A stretch of 64,000 bases of DNA from Pempheris klunzingeri (lineage: Eukaryota > Chordata > Actinopteri > Acropomatiformes > Pempheridae). The notes below the pieces were generated by a model that did no database searches, had not been told where the DNA came from, and saw nothing but the letters and a program-made list of their open reading frames with translations. Both the position numbers and the translations under genes were made by a program. Positions 11,969 to 24,632 of the stretch are shown in pieces (position 1 is the first letter of the stretch; every line of letters begins with the position of its first letter). The stretch covers positions 13,395,288-13,459,287 of the forward strand of contig NC_092020.1 of assembly GCF_042242105.1 (NCBI RefSeq). The letters are read 5' to 3'.

Positions 11969-11989
11969 TTCTCTGTCCATGGTGCTGAA
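11969..11989 (-). promoter_or_regulatory. RE1/NRSE-like silencer site after V3
   Basis: On the minus strand the site reads TTCAGCACC, AT, GGACAGAG: both half sites of the REST/NRSF element at the canonical 2-base spacing. It is the only such site I found in the group 1 region. Confidence 0.65.
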
Positions 11990-12499
11990 AGCAGTTTTAG
12001 CTCCAGCTGCATTTTTTAGATCCAGTTCACCTGGCAAATCATTACTGCCTATTCGGTCACTGTTTCACTGTTCGTGTATTTTAAATTTTACCTATTTTGC
12101 TTTCATATTATTTATTCTTTCTTTGATTTATTTTCCATTCTACTGTTATATTAACCTCAATCATATTTTATGTATCAAATTGTTGGATTCTTTTCTGGAT
12201 CCAGGCATCTATAAATGTCATCCCTTTCACCTCCGTTTTCCATGTTGTTAGTGGAATAACATATAGCCACGTTACGTTATTGTGTAGAACACATTATTTC
12301 TGGTTTGAATGATTTATCTTTTTCTCTTTTTTACTATAAATGAGATGGAATAAATATGTCACTGTCTGTAGTTGTAGTAAATCCTTTCTACATGGTGGCA
12401 TAACAGTTATTTTAGGATTCACAAGTTTGTCTGTAAAGATTTGTCTTTTAGTTCCGTTTAAAGAAAACCACACATTGTAGTGTTATACCTCAAAAAGTA

Positions 12500-12522
12500 C
12501 TCAAGGTGTCAGTGTGCACTAA
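12500..12522 (+). promoter_or_regulatory. Degenerate CSE position of V4
   Basis: AAGGTGTCAGTGTGCACTAA lies about 215 bp before the V4 start, where V2 has its CSE. The flanks GGTGTC and CAC-A are kept, but the CGCC core is gone. No other CSE-like core is visible in this promoter. Confidence 0.45.
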
Positions 12523-12726
12523 TATACGAGATTGCACGTTCTCTCCCCACCCATTTATGTCGACACACTGAAAGCCAGTTTCCAGTAGTGTGCAGCATTG
12601 GACTAAAACCGCTTGGTATTACGAGTGCAATGTGACGATTTTTGAATATCCAAGGAATTCACGAATACATCGTTGATATATTTTGCTTCAAACTCGAATA
12701 TCAGTAGTTTTGTTCTCGCAGTAACA

Positions 12727-15120
12727 ATGGGATACAGTAGAATTGCGCTGCACTGTTGCGGCCTTGCTTTTCTTTTCCTCGTCCTCCACCCCGTCCAGGG
12801 AGACGTGAGCTACTCTGTTCCGGAGGAGATGAAACGTGGATCTGTGATAGGAAATATCGCAAAGGATCTGGGACTTGATTTGGGCAGACTGTCCGCTCGC
12901 AAGGCTCGTATTGATACTGAAGACGGCAACGGTCAATTCTGCAGCGTAAACCTCAACACTGGAGACTTGATTGTGCAAGAGAGGATTGACAGAGAAGGGC
13001 TTTGTGCGAAAAAGGCATCGTGTGTTCTGAAACAGGAACTAGTCCTGGAAAATCCTTTAGAACTGCACCGTATTAGTATCCGAGTTCAAGATATTAATGA
13101 TAATTCACCACAATTTAAAGAGGAGTCACTTAAGATTGAAGTCCAGGAATTGGCGGTCAAAGGTGCGCATTTACTTCTTGTAGAGGCACACGATGGAGAC
13201 ATCGGAGAAAATGCTGTTCAGGGCTACTCACTTCAGAAGAATGATCATTTCAAACTAAATATAAACACTAAAGCAGGTGGACGAAAATACTGTGAATTGG
13301 TTTTAGACAAAGAATTAGACAGAGAGGACAAACAAGAGATGATGTTATTGCTTACCGCATTTGATGGAGGCTCTCCTCAGAGATCAGGTACTGTAGTCAT
13401 ACACGTCACTGTACTGGATGCTAATGATAACGTACCAGTGTTCAGCCAGGCCGTTTATAAAGCCAGTCTGCCTGAAAACTCTCCTCTGGATACATTAGTG
13501 ATCACAGTGAGTGCAGCTGATGCAGACGAAGGTTTGAATAGCGAAATAACTTATGGATTTGATCATGTTTCAGATGAAAATAGCAACGTGTTTTCTTTAC
13601 ACCCTAAAACAGGTGAAGTGAGAGTAGCTGGATCTATTGATTATGAGAAAATCCCATCCTATGAGATGCAGATCAGTGCAAAAGATGGTCTGGGATTAGT
13701 TTCATATGCAACGTTAATTATTGACATTACTGATGTAAATGACAACGCCCCAGTGATATATCTGAAGTCTGTGACTAACCCCATACCTGAGAACGTGTCA
13801 CCTGGTACAGAGGTGGGCATCATTAACGTGCAGGACAGAGACTCTGAGAGTAACAGACAGGTCCGCTGCTCCATTCAGCAAAACGTCCCTTTTAAGTTGG
13901 TTCCTTCCATTAAAAACTATTATTCTCTGGTGACCACAGGACAACTGGACCGTGAACTAGTGTCTGATTACAACATTACAATCAGCGCCACTGACGAGGG
14001 CTCTCCACCTCTGTCCTCCTCTAAAAGTGTCCAGTTATCTGTAGCAGACATCAACGACAACCCGCCTGTGTTTGAGGAACAGTCGTACAGCGCATATGTG
14101 AGTGAAAACAACAAAGCTGGCTCCACTTTATGTTCCGTTGCTGCTCGAGACCCCGACTGGAGACAAAACGGCACAGTGATTTATTCTCTGTTAGCCGGTG
14201 AGGTGCAGGGCGCCCCGGTGTCCTCCTATGTGTCTGTTAACGGAGACACGGGGGTGATCCACGCTGTGAGGTCGTTTGATTACGAACAGTTGAGGAGTTT
14301 TAAAGTCCAGGTGATGGCCAGAGACAACGGTTCTCCTCCGCTGAGCAGCAACGTGACCGTCAGCGTCTTCATATCGGACGTGAATGACAACTCTCCTCAG
14401 ATCCTGTACCCCACCCCGGAGGGCAACTCCTTCATGACCGAGCTGGTCCCCAAAGCTGCACACGGAGGCTCTCTGGTGTCCAAAGTGATCGCGGTGGACG
14501 CGGACTCCGGACAGAACGCCTGGCTGTCCTATCATATAGTGAAATCCACTGATCCGGGACTTTTCACCATTGGTGTCCACAGCGGAGAGATCAGGACACA
14601 GCGGGACATTTCTGAGTCTGACAGCATGAAACAGAACCTGATTGTGGCAGTGAAAGATAACGGACAGCCCTCTCTGTCTGCCACCTGCTCCATGTATCTC
14701 CTTATTTCTGATAACTTGGCTGAGGTGCCGGAGCTGAAGGACATTTCTTATGATGAGAAGAACTCCAAGCTGACCTCATACCTGATTATCGCTCTGGTGT
14801 CCGTGTCCACGTTTTTTCTGACCTTCATCATCATCATCCTGGGTGTGAGGTTTTGTCGCAGGAGAAAGCCCAGACTGTTGTTTGATGGAGCAGTAGCCAT
14901 CCCCAGCGCTTATCTCCCTCCTAATTACGCAGATGTTGACGGCACAGGAACTTTACGCAGCGCTTATAATTATGACGCCTACCTGACAACAGGGTCAAGA
15001 ACCAGTGACTTTAAGTTCGTGTCATCTTACAATGACAACACGCTGCCTGCTGACCAGACTCTGAGGAAAAGTCCCACTGACTTTGCTGAGGTGTTTGGAG
15101 AATTGGATGAGTCCTCACAG
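12727..15120 (+). CDS. V4: clustered protocadherin variable exon, group 1
   Basis: A 798-residue variable exon. ATG 12727 sits in a strong context (ACAATGG). The signal peptide of about 25 residues ends LHPVQG before DVSYSV. EC1 has [10 protein letters not shown]2-EC3 have the extra residues and sequence shared only with V1 ([15 protein letters not shown]). From EC4 the exon follows the homogenised group 1 sequence, with the membrane span at about 684-707 and a tail ending GELDESSQ as in V2. The donor is CAG|GTATGA. The mosaic is therefore a V1-like N-terminal half joined to a V2-like 3' end and 3' flank. Its promoter lacks an intact CSE core, so it may be regulated differently from its neighbours. 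Confidence 0.95.
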
Positions 15121-15635
15121 GTATGAATACCGTAAGCAGCATCGGAATTTATTCATAAAAATTTGTTGAAGCAAAGATGCATTATGCTCAAACGTTTGGG
15201 GTTCATTTTCACAGTCCACTATTTTTTCTAAAATAATTCACAAAAGTTACACTGTGACCACTCTTGGTCCTAAAACTGTTTTGAAACTGTTCTTAGTTGT
15301 GTTCAGCTATTTCTATTGTTCTTGTTTGACTTGTTGATTGAACACAGCTGAAAGTTTGTGAATTTTGCCAAAACACTTCATTTGCAATGGGGGTTGGATA
15401 GTTTTGAGTGCAACTATACATCTTGATGGAAACATGCAGTCTGTGGTGTGAATGAGTCTCAGTCATCAGCTTAGAGATATAGACAGTGGACGAATAATTA
15501 GATTTCTCCTGCAATCACATGGTCATTGTTAAAGAGCAGATAATGTATGTGGCCACAGAAGTAATTTACAGTGGATGACTTTGTGTCTGAATATTTCTGG
15601 CAAGTATAGTGATCTATAGTCCCATTAAATATGTT

Positions 15636-16636
15636 AATTCAATTCAATTCAATTCAATTTATTTTGTATAGCCCAATATCACAACAGAGTGTCTCATAGT
15701 GCTTTACAAAGTTCACTGAAATAAACAAGTGTAAGCGAGCAAACAATCTAATAAAGAGTCCAGCAGTCGATGAGACCAAAGGATCGGTCCGATGGATCTG
15801 TCCAAGGCATCACCTGCCCTTTATGACCCTCCTTCTTCGGGAAGGAAAAACTCAAAAAACCCAGTGGGAAAAGAGAAACCTCCGGGAGCACCACAGTGAA
15901 GGAGAGATCCAGCTCCCAAGGACGGACAGGCTGTAGCCTTGGACAGACGCACATCCATTGGCTGGTGGAGAACCACATCAGCGGGGCCAGGACCAGGATC
16001 CATAGGAACCACGGAACCACATCAGCAGAACCAGGATCAGGATCCACAGGAACCAGAGAACCACATCAGCGGGACCGGGACCAGGACCCACAGGAACCAG
16101 AGAACCACATCAGCAGGGCCAGGACCAGGATCCACAGGAACCTGAGAGATGAGAAAGCACAGAAACGCTGCGGGGAAGATAACAAGTTAGAGGCAGACAT
16201 TTGGCTGACATGAGACATAACGATGGAGAGGAAGAGGAGGAGAGAGAATAGAGGAGCTCAGTGCACCATAGGAGTCCCCCGGCAGTCTGAGCCTATAGCA
16301 GCATAACTAGGGGCTGGTCTAAGGCCTGAGCCAGCCCTTAAATATATGCTTTGTCAAAAAGGAAGGTTTTTAGTCTACTCTTAAATGTAGAGAGGGTGTC
16401 TGCCCCCCGAACCCAAACTGGAAGGAGGTTCCACAGGAGAGGAGCCTGATAGCTGAAGGCTCTGCCTCCTGAACTACTTTTGGAGACTTTGGGAACCACC
16501 AGTAGGCCTGCATTCTGGGAGCGCAGTGCTCTAGTGGGGTAGTACGGTACTATGAGCTCTTTAAAATATGATGGGGCCTGACCCTTAAGAGCCTTGTAGG
16601 TGAGGAGAAGGATTTTAAACTCTATTCTAGATTTTA
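15636..16636 (-). mobile_element. 5'-truncated LINE (L2/CR1-like), 3' end
   Basis: The minus strand has an open frame from the truncated 5' end at 16636 to a stop at 16338-16340. It encodes the C-terminal end of a fish non-LTR reverse-transcriptase protein; motifs seen are TRALRSQNAG, GGRAFSYQAPLLWN and LKTFLFDKAY. A 3' UTR with a minisatellite follows, then a (GAATT)n tail at 15636-15660. ATGTT flanks both sides (15631-15635 and 16637-16641). The paralogous site at 6887-6891 is empty. About 1 kb of a multi-kb element remains. Confidence 0.85.
15971..16146. repeat. Minisatellite, about 44-bp unit, 4 copies
   Basis: Four units begin AACCACATCAGC at 15971, 16014, 16059 and 16103 and continue with CCAGGA and GGATCC-like words. 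It lies inside the LINE 3' UTR. Confidence 0.85.
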
Positions 16637-18373
16637 ATGTTACTATATGGTATCGAAAAGCCAGATATATTTATTTCACAGGTTGGATGAACCCAGTGGT
16701 TCTCAAACTTTTTCAAGCCAAGGAACCTTAAACTTACACAAATTAAACCGCAGACCCTTATCTGATAAGATGTTGTCCCAGGGTCCCCCATCCCAACTCA
16801 GACCTTTGGGCAAACTAGTGATTTTACTATGAAGGCTCTTTATCACATTTTGGCTGTCTGTTGGTTGTGTGTGTTCTTGAGTGGATGCTCACTGTCAGAC
16901 TGTTTCATGTATCTCTTTTGTGACTTTCTGGGAGGCGATGTTTTTCCATCTCTAAGAAGAAAGACATTTCTGTGAGGTTTAGGCTGGGCCCTATGTCCGC
17001 TTCTCTATATGTGGTGGAGTAAGATGAATTAACTGCAATAATTCTAAACCATCAGAACATTTGTAGATTGCCAGTCTTATGTAACTTTGTAGTTGTATAA
17101 TAGTGACAAAGTCGTGATAAGTGTTTCCCAGCAGCCAGTTTTCTGACTTTTTGATTTGTTGCATTGAGTTTTCTCTCAATTGTTTTCAGTTCTTTGTCAT
17201 AAGATATCGTGATAAAACATATTGTTTCTTAGTCAGAATTCAAACAGATTTGCAGTTTATTTTCCATTTCTAATCTCAATTCATGTCTCTTACTCTTTCT
17301 GGAACTTGAATGATTTAACTTTTGTCGGTGCAAGTTGAAGCTGATTGCAAGATGTCAGGCTAAGTGGGAGCAAAGACAGACCTTCTTTCTACAAGACCGA
17401 GTTCCAAATTGTTGATGTCAGGATTTCCAGAGCCTACAGACACAAGTCACGTGCATTTAAGTTATGAATTAGTAACGTAAGTTATTTATTACATTACATT
17501 GATTTAAATTATGGCTGTATCTTTAAGTAAGACTGCAGCAAATAAGAAAATTTAAAATAAAAATCAAATAATCCACCCAATGTGTGGTGGAATAACGAGG
17601 GGATTTCTATGGGGGGGTACTTTCTTAATCACACTGTAGACAATATTATTCAGTATACTAAACTTGTACAACTCTGTGATATGATGACAACGGTGACAAA
17701 GATTTGGTGTGATTCTAATATCAACTCCAAACATGCATGGATGCTTTTGATACAGCAATACCAGCTCCCTGGAGTTCTGCCACTGCCACAATACATTTAG
17801 ACTGCAAGCTTAACTTTAAAGAAGGTACATGTTCAATAGCACATATACATGTTTCTGTGTCCTAAATACCAACTCAGCCTAACACAAGCAAATTCATAGC
17901 AAAACAAAACAAAATAACACAAAACTGTTCAGTTCAGGGTTCCACGCTTTCTGATGTATCATCATGGTTGTTTTGACCACAACCTTTCAGTTTTTCATAG
18001 CCTGTTTTACCAGACCACATACAGTGGAGTTGGACTGAAACCTGGTCTACTCCTTGCAAGAGTGCTGAGTTTGATCATTTAAAGAGAACTTGAGCCCATT
18101 TACAAGACTTGTTTAGTGTGTAGCTTGCTAATATGGTGCACGCTGTGTTAAGACCTTGATGTGAGCCTGTCTTTGATGCATTGAACTAAGTGCATACACT
18201 GTGGTACTTGTTGCAAGGGGTCTCCTGGTTTTTTTTTTTTTGACTGATGGTGGGTGACAGGAGGTGCAAATGTTGTAAACACTATGATAAATGTACTGTC
18301 TGTTTTATTTAGAGGCATAGTGGACAAGGTTGTGAATGCTACAACCATTTTAACCAGTGTAATTGTTGAACTT

Positions 18374-18401
18374 AACTCACGGTGTCGCCATACACCAGCC
18401 T
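18374..18401 (+). promoter_or_regulatory. CSE-like CTCF element of V5
   Basis: CGGTGTCGCCATACACCAG lies about 180 bp before the start and is identical to the V3 element. A TATA-like AGATAAAGG follows at 18461-18469. Confidence 0.75.
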
Positions 18402-18565
18402 CACGACGGTTTCATTCCTCTATCCTGTCTGTACAGTCTTGTACGCCCATTGACCGATCTAGATAAAGGCACAAACACGCTGAATTGCTGTTGCTAGTCG
18501 TGTTATGTGGTCTAACTGTGTTTATTGCGTGGATTCTTTGCCGTCTTAGGAGCTCATCTTTCACT

Positions 18566-20944
18566 ATGGATACAAAAACGACCGCGTTTCACCAGTGCAG
18601 CTTCTATTTCCTGCTTCTTTTTGTGCGTGCCGCATATGGAGACATGAGCTATTCTTTTCCCGAGGAGATGAAACGAGGATCAGTTATTGGAAACATGGCC
18701 AAGGATCTCGGGCTGGAGACGCTCGCTCTCTCTAACAGAAGAGCCCGCATTGACACCGACGGGTCTGACAAACGTTACTGTGACATCAACCTGAATACCG
18801 GAGAAGTGATTGTTGCCGACAGGATTGACAGAGAGGGGCTTTGTGGAGAAAAGGCTTCGTGCATGCTAAAGCATGAGCTTGTTCTGGAGAATCCTCTTGA
18901 GCTCCATCGTATTAGTCTTCACATCCAAGATATTAATGATAACTCGCCACAATTTAAGGAGGAACTGATCAGTTTAGAAATCCAAGAGTCTGCAGATAGA
19001 GGAGCTCGTTTTGTGATAGAGGAGGCGCACGATGCGGATATAGGACAGAATTCAGTTCAGCGATACAGCCTAAAAAAGAATGCTAATTTCATTTTGGCTG
19101 CTAATGGAAACACAATAGAGCTTGTTCTTGATAAAGAGCTTGATCGTGAAAAACAACACGGAATTGATTTGCTCCTCACAGCTTTAGATGGAGGCTCTCC
19201 TCAGAGATCAGGTACTGTAGTCATACACGTCACTGTACTGGATGCTAATGATAACACCCCAGTGTTCAGCCAGGCCGTTTATAAAGCCAGTCTGCCTGAA
19301 AACTCTCCTTTAGACACTGTTGTGGTCACAGTGAGCGCCACTGATGCAGACGAGGGAGTGAATGGAGATGTATCTTATGAATTTGGACATATTACTGAAG
19401 ACGTGAAGAAGATATTTAGTATCGACCGTAAATCGGGTGAGATACGAATAATTGGCACTGTGGACTATGAAACTACCACATCATTTGAAATACGCGTTAA
19501 AGCAAAGGATGGATTAGGGCTATCATCTTATGCTAAGGTGATTATTTCTGTCACTGATGTGAATGACAACGCCCCTGTAGTCAACCTGAAGTCTGTGACT
19601 AACCCCATACCTGAGAACGTGTCACCTGGTACAGAGGTGGGCATCATTAACGTGCAGGACAGAGACTCTGAGAGTAACAGACAGGTCCGCTGCTCCATTC
19701 AGCAAAACGTCCCTTTTAAGTTGGTTCCTTCCATTAAAAACTATTATTCTCTGGTGACCACAGGACAACTGGACCGTGAACTAGTGTCTGATTACAACAT
19801 TACAATCAGCGCCACTGACGAGGGCTCTCCACCTCTGTCCTCCTCTAAAAGTGTCCAGTTATCTGTAGCAGACATCAACGACAACCCGCCTGTGTTTGAG
19901 GAACAGTCGTACAGCGCATATGTGAGTGAAAACAACAAAGCTGGCTCCACTTTATGTTCCGTTGCTGCTCGAGACCCCGACTGGAGACAAAACGGCACAG
20001 TGATTTATTCTCTGTTAGCCGGTGAGGTGCAGGGCGCCCCGGTGTCCTCCTATGTGTCTGTTAACGGAGACACGGGGGTGATCCACGCTGTGAGGTCGTT
20101 TGATTACGAACAGTTGAGGAGTTTTAAAGTTCAGGTGATGGCCAGAGACAACGGTTCTCCTCCGCTGAGCAGCAACGTGACCGTCAGCGTCTTCATATCG
20201 GACGTGAACGATAACTCTCCTCAGATCCTGTACCCCACCCCGGAGGGCAACTCCTTCATGACCGAGTTGGTCCCCAAAGCTGCACACGGAGGCTCTCTGG
20301 TGTCCAAAGTGATCGCGGTGGACGCGGACTCCGGACAGAACGCCTGGCTGTCCTATCATATAGTGAAATCCACTGATCCGGGACTTTTCACCATTGGTGT
20401 CCACAGCGGAGAGATCAGGACACAGCGGGACATTTCTGAGTCTGACAGCATGAAACAGAACCTGATTGTGGCAGTGAAAGATAACGGACAGCCCTCTCTG
20501 TCTGCCACCTGCTCCATGTATCTCCTTATTTCTGATAACTTGGCTGAGGTGCCGGAGCTGAAGGACATTTCTTATGATGAGAAGAACTCCAAGCTGACCT
20601 CATACCTGATTATCGCTCTGGTGTCCGTGTCCACGTTTTTTCTGACCTTCATCATCATCATCCTGGGTGTGAGGTTTTGTCGCAGGAGAAAGCCCAGACT
20701 GTTGTTTGATGGAGCAGTAGCCATCCCCAGCGCTTATCTCCCTCCTAATTACGCAGATGTTGACGGCACAGGAACTTTACGCAGCGCTTATAATTATGAC
20801 GCCTACCTGACAACAGGGTCAAGAACCAGTGACTTTAAGTTCGTGTCATCTTACAATGACAACACGCTGCCTGCTGACCAGACTCTGAGGAAAAGTCCTA
20901 CTGACTTTGCTGAGGTTTTCGGTGGATTGGAAGAGTGTTCAGAG
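18566..20944 (+). CDS. V5: clustered protocadherin variable exon, group 1
   Basis: A 793-residue variable exon from ATG 18566, the exact counterpart of the V3 start. Signal peptide, EC1-EC6, membrane span (about 679-702) and most of the tail equal V3. The last residues differ (GGLEECSE instead of GDCDASPE). The donor is GAG|GTATGA, phase 0. Because the specificity-bearing EC1-EC4 are nearly the same, V3 and V5 would be expected to recognise each other unless the few EC2 differences matter. The promoter (CSE and TATA-like box) is also a copy of V3's, so the pair may be close to redundant. Confidence 0.95.
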
Positions 20945-23900
20945 GTATGAATACCTATGACATAATTATTTTTACAAATGAAAAACATTCCGTTCAAACA
21001 CATTTTACTTTAAGACATTTCATTTTAAATGGTTTTATAACTATCAGCTGGGTTATTCGCATATTTATTTTTTCCTTCGTGTCTATCTCTGTCTGTGTGT
21101 CTATCTATGTCTGTCTCAGTCAGTTGTTGCAGAATATGTTGTTTAGTTAATTTCAGTCCACTTCCTTAAACATTTCTAAAAATCAATGTAATTTAAACCA
21201 TAATCACTTAGATTTTTATGCCAAGATGCCAAGATGTGATGTCGATCTTTTGAAGTATTAAGAAGTATTTGTAGATGTGATAACCTTTGACAGATTCATC
21301 ATCTTAAGTTTCTCTTGATGCTAAGTACATCTTCCACACAATGAGGCAGATCATCATTGCTACAAAGGAAACAACATCTGTATCCATATATGCTATCATA
21401 TGTATTTTTTTATATGACTGTCTCTCTCATCTAAAAAATACAGACAAAAAAACAAACCTCTTTTACATTTACATCTCCATTCACACACCTACACTCTTGT
21501 ATCACTTGTCTCAGGAGGAATTTCACACTGAACTTTGTGACACTTATTCTTGATGGCTTTTCCTTGATTGGCCGTGGCTTGGATTTTACCTCATTCTTAT
21601 ATTGTTTTAGACAGAAGTGTCTTCCACATGTCAAAGTACACGTTGGTCTTACACATATTTTTGGGAAATCAATGCTATAGTGATACATATCTCACCCATT
21701 AATACACTTTAAAAGCTGAATGACTGAAACTGTAAAGGTATGCTGTCTAATGCTGGTTCATCGGGTGAATGACCACGGCTCTTTATGTTTGAATGCAGTC
21801 CATTATGCTTTATCAACAGGTCTGTTTGATCATGCCTTCGTTTTGTTTGACCTTTGTTATGGTTGATTGCTCTTGGGTCTCAGAACTGAGATTGTGGTAG
21901 AAAGATAATACAAATATATAGAGAAAATAATGTTTTTAATGCCGCATTATAGTGTCGGTTTGTTTGACACCTCTGCAGTGAATGTGCTAGGTCAATCATA
22001 CATGCTGAATTAATGACCCATATTTCATTCACAGCATTATGAATCATATGTATTTTACCCACTCTGTGTTTTCACTGTGAAGATCCAGACTTGGTCAGTG
22101 TTGTAGGCAATAATGCAATTTTCTCAGGCTGTAAAATGACAAATCATCAGTCACATTTTTCATTAAAATACAGTCTGAGCGTCATACAGGTGGTCTGCAT
22201 AGGTCATGCTGACAGAATGAGGGACTTTCCCTTCCAGGTAACCCAAATAGTTTTTCTAGTACAATGATTTTGTGAACAGCTGTTTTACCTGATCTTTTTT
22301 CTGTGTATTGACCAAGGTTTAAAGTGACTGGTCTTAACTACCTGTGTTTATGCTGCCATGTCCCATTTTGGCATCTCTTTTATAGAAAATGTTGGATCTA
22401 ATGCATCTGCTGTTGTCTTGTTGATGCTCATTGACAAACTTGACTCTGCACATTTACTCTGTGATGGTAGGAGTTCATTATTTTCATGAGAGGGCAAAAG
22501 CTTGTTCAGTCTACTTTTATTGTTTTGCGATCACCATAAATCACCATAGTGCTTGTAGATCTGCAGTGTTGAATAGGTTTGTACTTGTATTCTTTGTGCA
22601 GGTGGAATTTAATAAAAATTGTGGCCTTTTTTCTTACCTAACAAAACACAAAAAATTTCTGCATAAAGTATCAAAAAAGAGAGCCCCTCACTTTGCTCTT
22701 GTATTCAAGACATTTATTGAATCGGCACGTAAAATTGTCATTTTGGTCTCCACAGACCCTTTTAATAGTATGAGTCCTTCTTGAATGCAAAATCAGTGAA
22801 CAGGAATTACCCTTATTTTGAGATTTTTAGCTTTTCTTTGATTTACTTGCGTGATTATATGTAAGTTACTATATATGCATGTGTTTTGCCTATAAAATAC
22901 AAAGTCAGACAGTTAAAAGTTAGAAGACATCAGTCCTGTTGTGAGGAGATTCCTCTCTCATATCAGGGTTTATGTGGTCTATAACTCCCAACCTGAAGAA
23001 GAAGCAGGCTGGAGAGTGATATCTTTTCAGCAGCTTTCGGTTTAGTTTCCCCCACCTTTTCATCACCTCCACTGCTTTATTTTCTTCCTGATATGTGATT
23101 GAATAAACCAGTCAGAAGTTGGGAAGTCCAAATGTGAGTTAATGTGATGATAGAACCACACAGACACATTCAGTGCATTTAGTGTTAATGCTTTATGGTG
23201 CAGGTAAAATGTATGAACAAAAAAATATGTAAATTGTTAAATCTGTAAATATTAGCCCCTCAGTATAACTGCATAAATTAACTTCCCTGTCAGATGTTAC
23301 AGATAGCTACTTCCCTTTTTTAATCCAAGTAACACAGGCACTCAGTATTCTAAATTTATATAAACCCAGCGGACATTCACGTCCATATCACAGAGATAAC
23401 AGCCAATGTTGCTTCACCACAGTAACAAGCAGCAAGCTTAACTCAGGGAACTACTAACAAGAGTTAAAAATAACTGGTGGTTTTGTTTTATTTTATTTTA
23501 TGGTCATGCAGGATAAAATCCAACAGCATCACATGATAACATCCGACAGTTAAAGAGGATATAAACAATCTATCACACTGGCCTTGGCATACAAGCAGCT
23601 GAAGCTAAACATTTTAGGGCCAAGATATTCAGTGTGACAAAATTCATACAGACCTGCAGTTAAGTATTACATCCGAAGGGAGGGGGGGGGGTGTAGACCT
23701 TTACTGGGATCACTACATCAGGTTACCTTTGTGGATCATAGGGAACACACCTCTGTTCCAGTTATTTCTATGGAGATTACCTGCATGGAGCTATGCTTTG
23801 GTGATCATGAGGCAAGGAGATTGGCACTGTGTGAGGAAATCAAGTCTGCAGCACAGAACCAAGAATGGATTCTCACAGTAAAATAAATGGATGAAAATAA

Positions 23901-24443
23901 AAAGAGGCTAGGCTTGAAAACACATCAGTCATAATTCTGTAAATATTCATATTAGATTCATAACCTGGAACCTGTTATGAGTCTGCATTTTATGCATCCT
24001 CGAAGACTTGCTTGGTGCTGGCTTCTTGATTGTTTCCTGATTTGAATCTCAAGGATAACTGCAGTTACAAATATTGTATATACACTGTTGCCCATAAAGT
24101 TGGAATAAAATGTTTTTTACCTCTCCTCATGAAATGATTGTGACAATGTGATTTATTCTTGATAAATAAAGTGTATATCTTCTCAACTTTATTGATCAAA
24201 CTCTTCCAAACATATCACAGTGAAACTTAAACCACAATTAACCTTTGCAAACTGTGTATTCAGGCTTTAACAAAATTGGGGGTATTGAACAATTATTCCA
24301 ACTTAATGGGCAACAGTGTATACACCATAGTTGTTAGTTGCCGTGTCTGTTTCAGAGAAAGATAAACAACAGCTACAGACACGCTACAGCCAATTTGAAG
24401 TGTTCATTTTATTTTTTTCTATGTCAGTGTTTTTGCTTAACTT
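20945..24443. other. V5-V6 spacer, no gene seen
   Basis: 3.5 kb of AT-rich sequence with a MITE near its right end. The frame at 22431-22784 (117 codons) shows no domain I know and has AT-rich, non-coding-like composition. I see no CSE other than the one at 24.45 kb, no RE1-like site and no constant exon. Confidence 0.65.
24083..24318. mobile_element. TA-flanked MITE, copy 2 (Tc1/mariner-like)
   Basis: Second copy of the element at 2293-2517, in the same orientation, with the same terminal inverted repeats and flanking TA. It has about 11 extra internal bases near its left end. One terminal base differs between its own ends (CTTAATGGG versus CCCATAAAG). Confidence 0.85.
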
Positions 24444-24471
24444 AACTCACGGTGGCGCTATGCACCAGCCT
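24444..24471 (+). promoter_or_regulatory. CSE-like CTCF element of V6
   Basis: CGGTGGCGCTATGCACCAG lies about 180 bp before the V6 start. It is a variant of the group 1 element with GGTGGCGCT in place of GGTGTCGCC. Confidence 0.72.
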
Positions 24472-24530
24472 TAAGATGTTTGAATGTCTCCATCATTTGG
24501 TGTGGAACCACAGTCTTGTGCTCTTGTGTC

Positions 24531-24537
24531 TATATAG
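24531..24537 (+). promoter_or_regulatory. TATA box of V6
   Basis: TATATAG, about 75 bp after the CSE core and about 100 bp before the start codon. Confidence 0.5.
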
Positions 24538-24632
24538 GGACAGTCACTCTGGAATCGCAGTTGCTTTTCGTCTTGTGTGGTTGAGCTGTCTTTGTTCGCT
24601 TTATTCTTCAGCTGGTTTGGGACTCATCACTG

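Larger units (their letters stand above)
11466..12726. other. V3-V4 spacer
   Basis: Spacer with the RE1-like site near 11.98 kb and the degenerate V4 promoter element near 12.51 kb. The open frame at 11790-12251 is AT-rich, resembles nothing I know and is probably chance. Confidence 0.65.
15121..18373. other. V4-V5 spacer, no gene seen
   Basis: Besides the LINE the spacer matches the V2-V3 spacer. I see no constant exon, no RE1-like site and no gene. Confidence 0.7.
15121..20915 (+). repeat. Segmental duplication block B (V4 3' flank through V5)
   Basis: Copy of block A at 5854-11436. It lacks the SINE and solo LTR and carries a private LINE at 15636-16636. The spacer and V5 otherwise match closely, including the CSE and TATA-like box. 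Confidence 0.88.

Noticed and set aside
15896-16213. Repetitive open frames with HQQNQDQDPQEP-like repeats
   Set aside because: A translation of the 44-bp minisatellite in the LINE 3' UTR, antisense to the element.
22431-22784. 117-codon open frame in the V5-V6 spacer
   Set aside because: No recognisable motif, AT-rich composition and no splice or promoter context.
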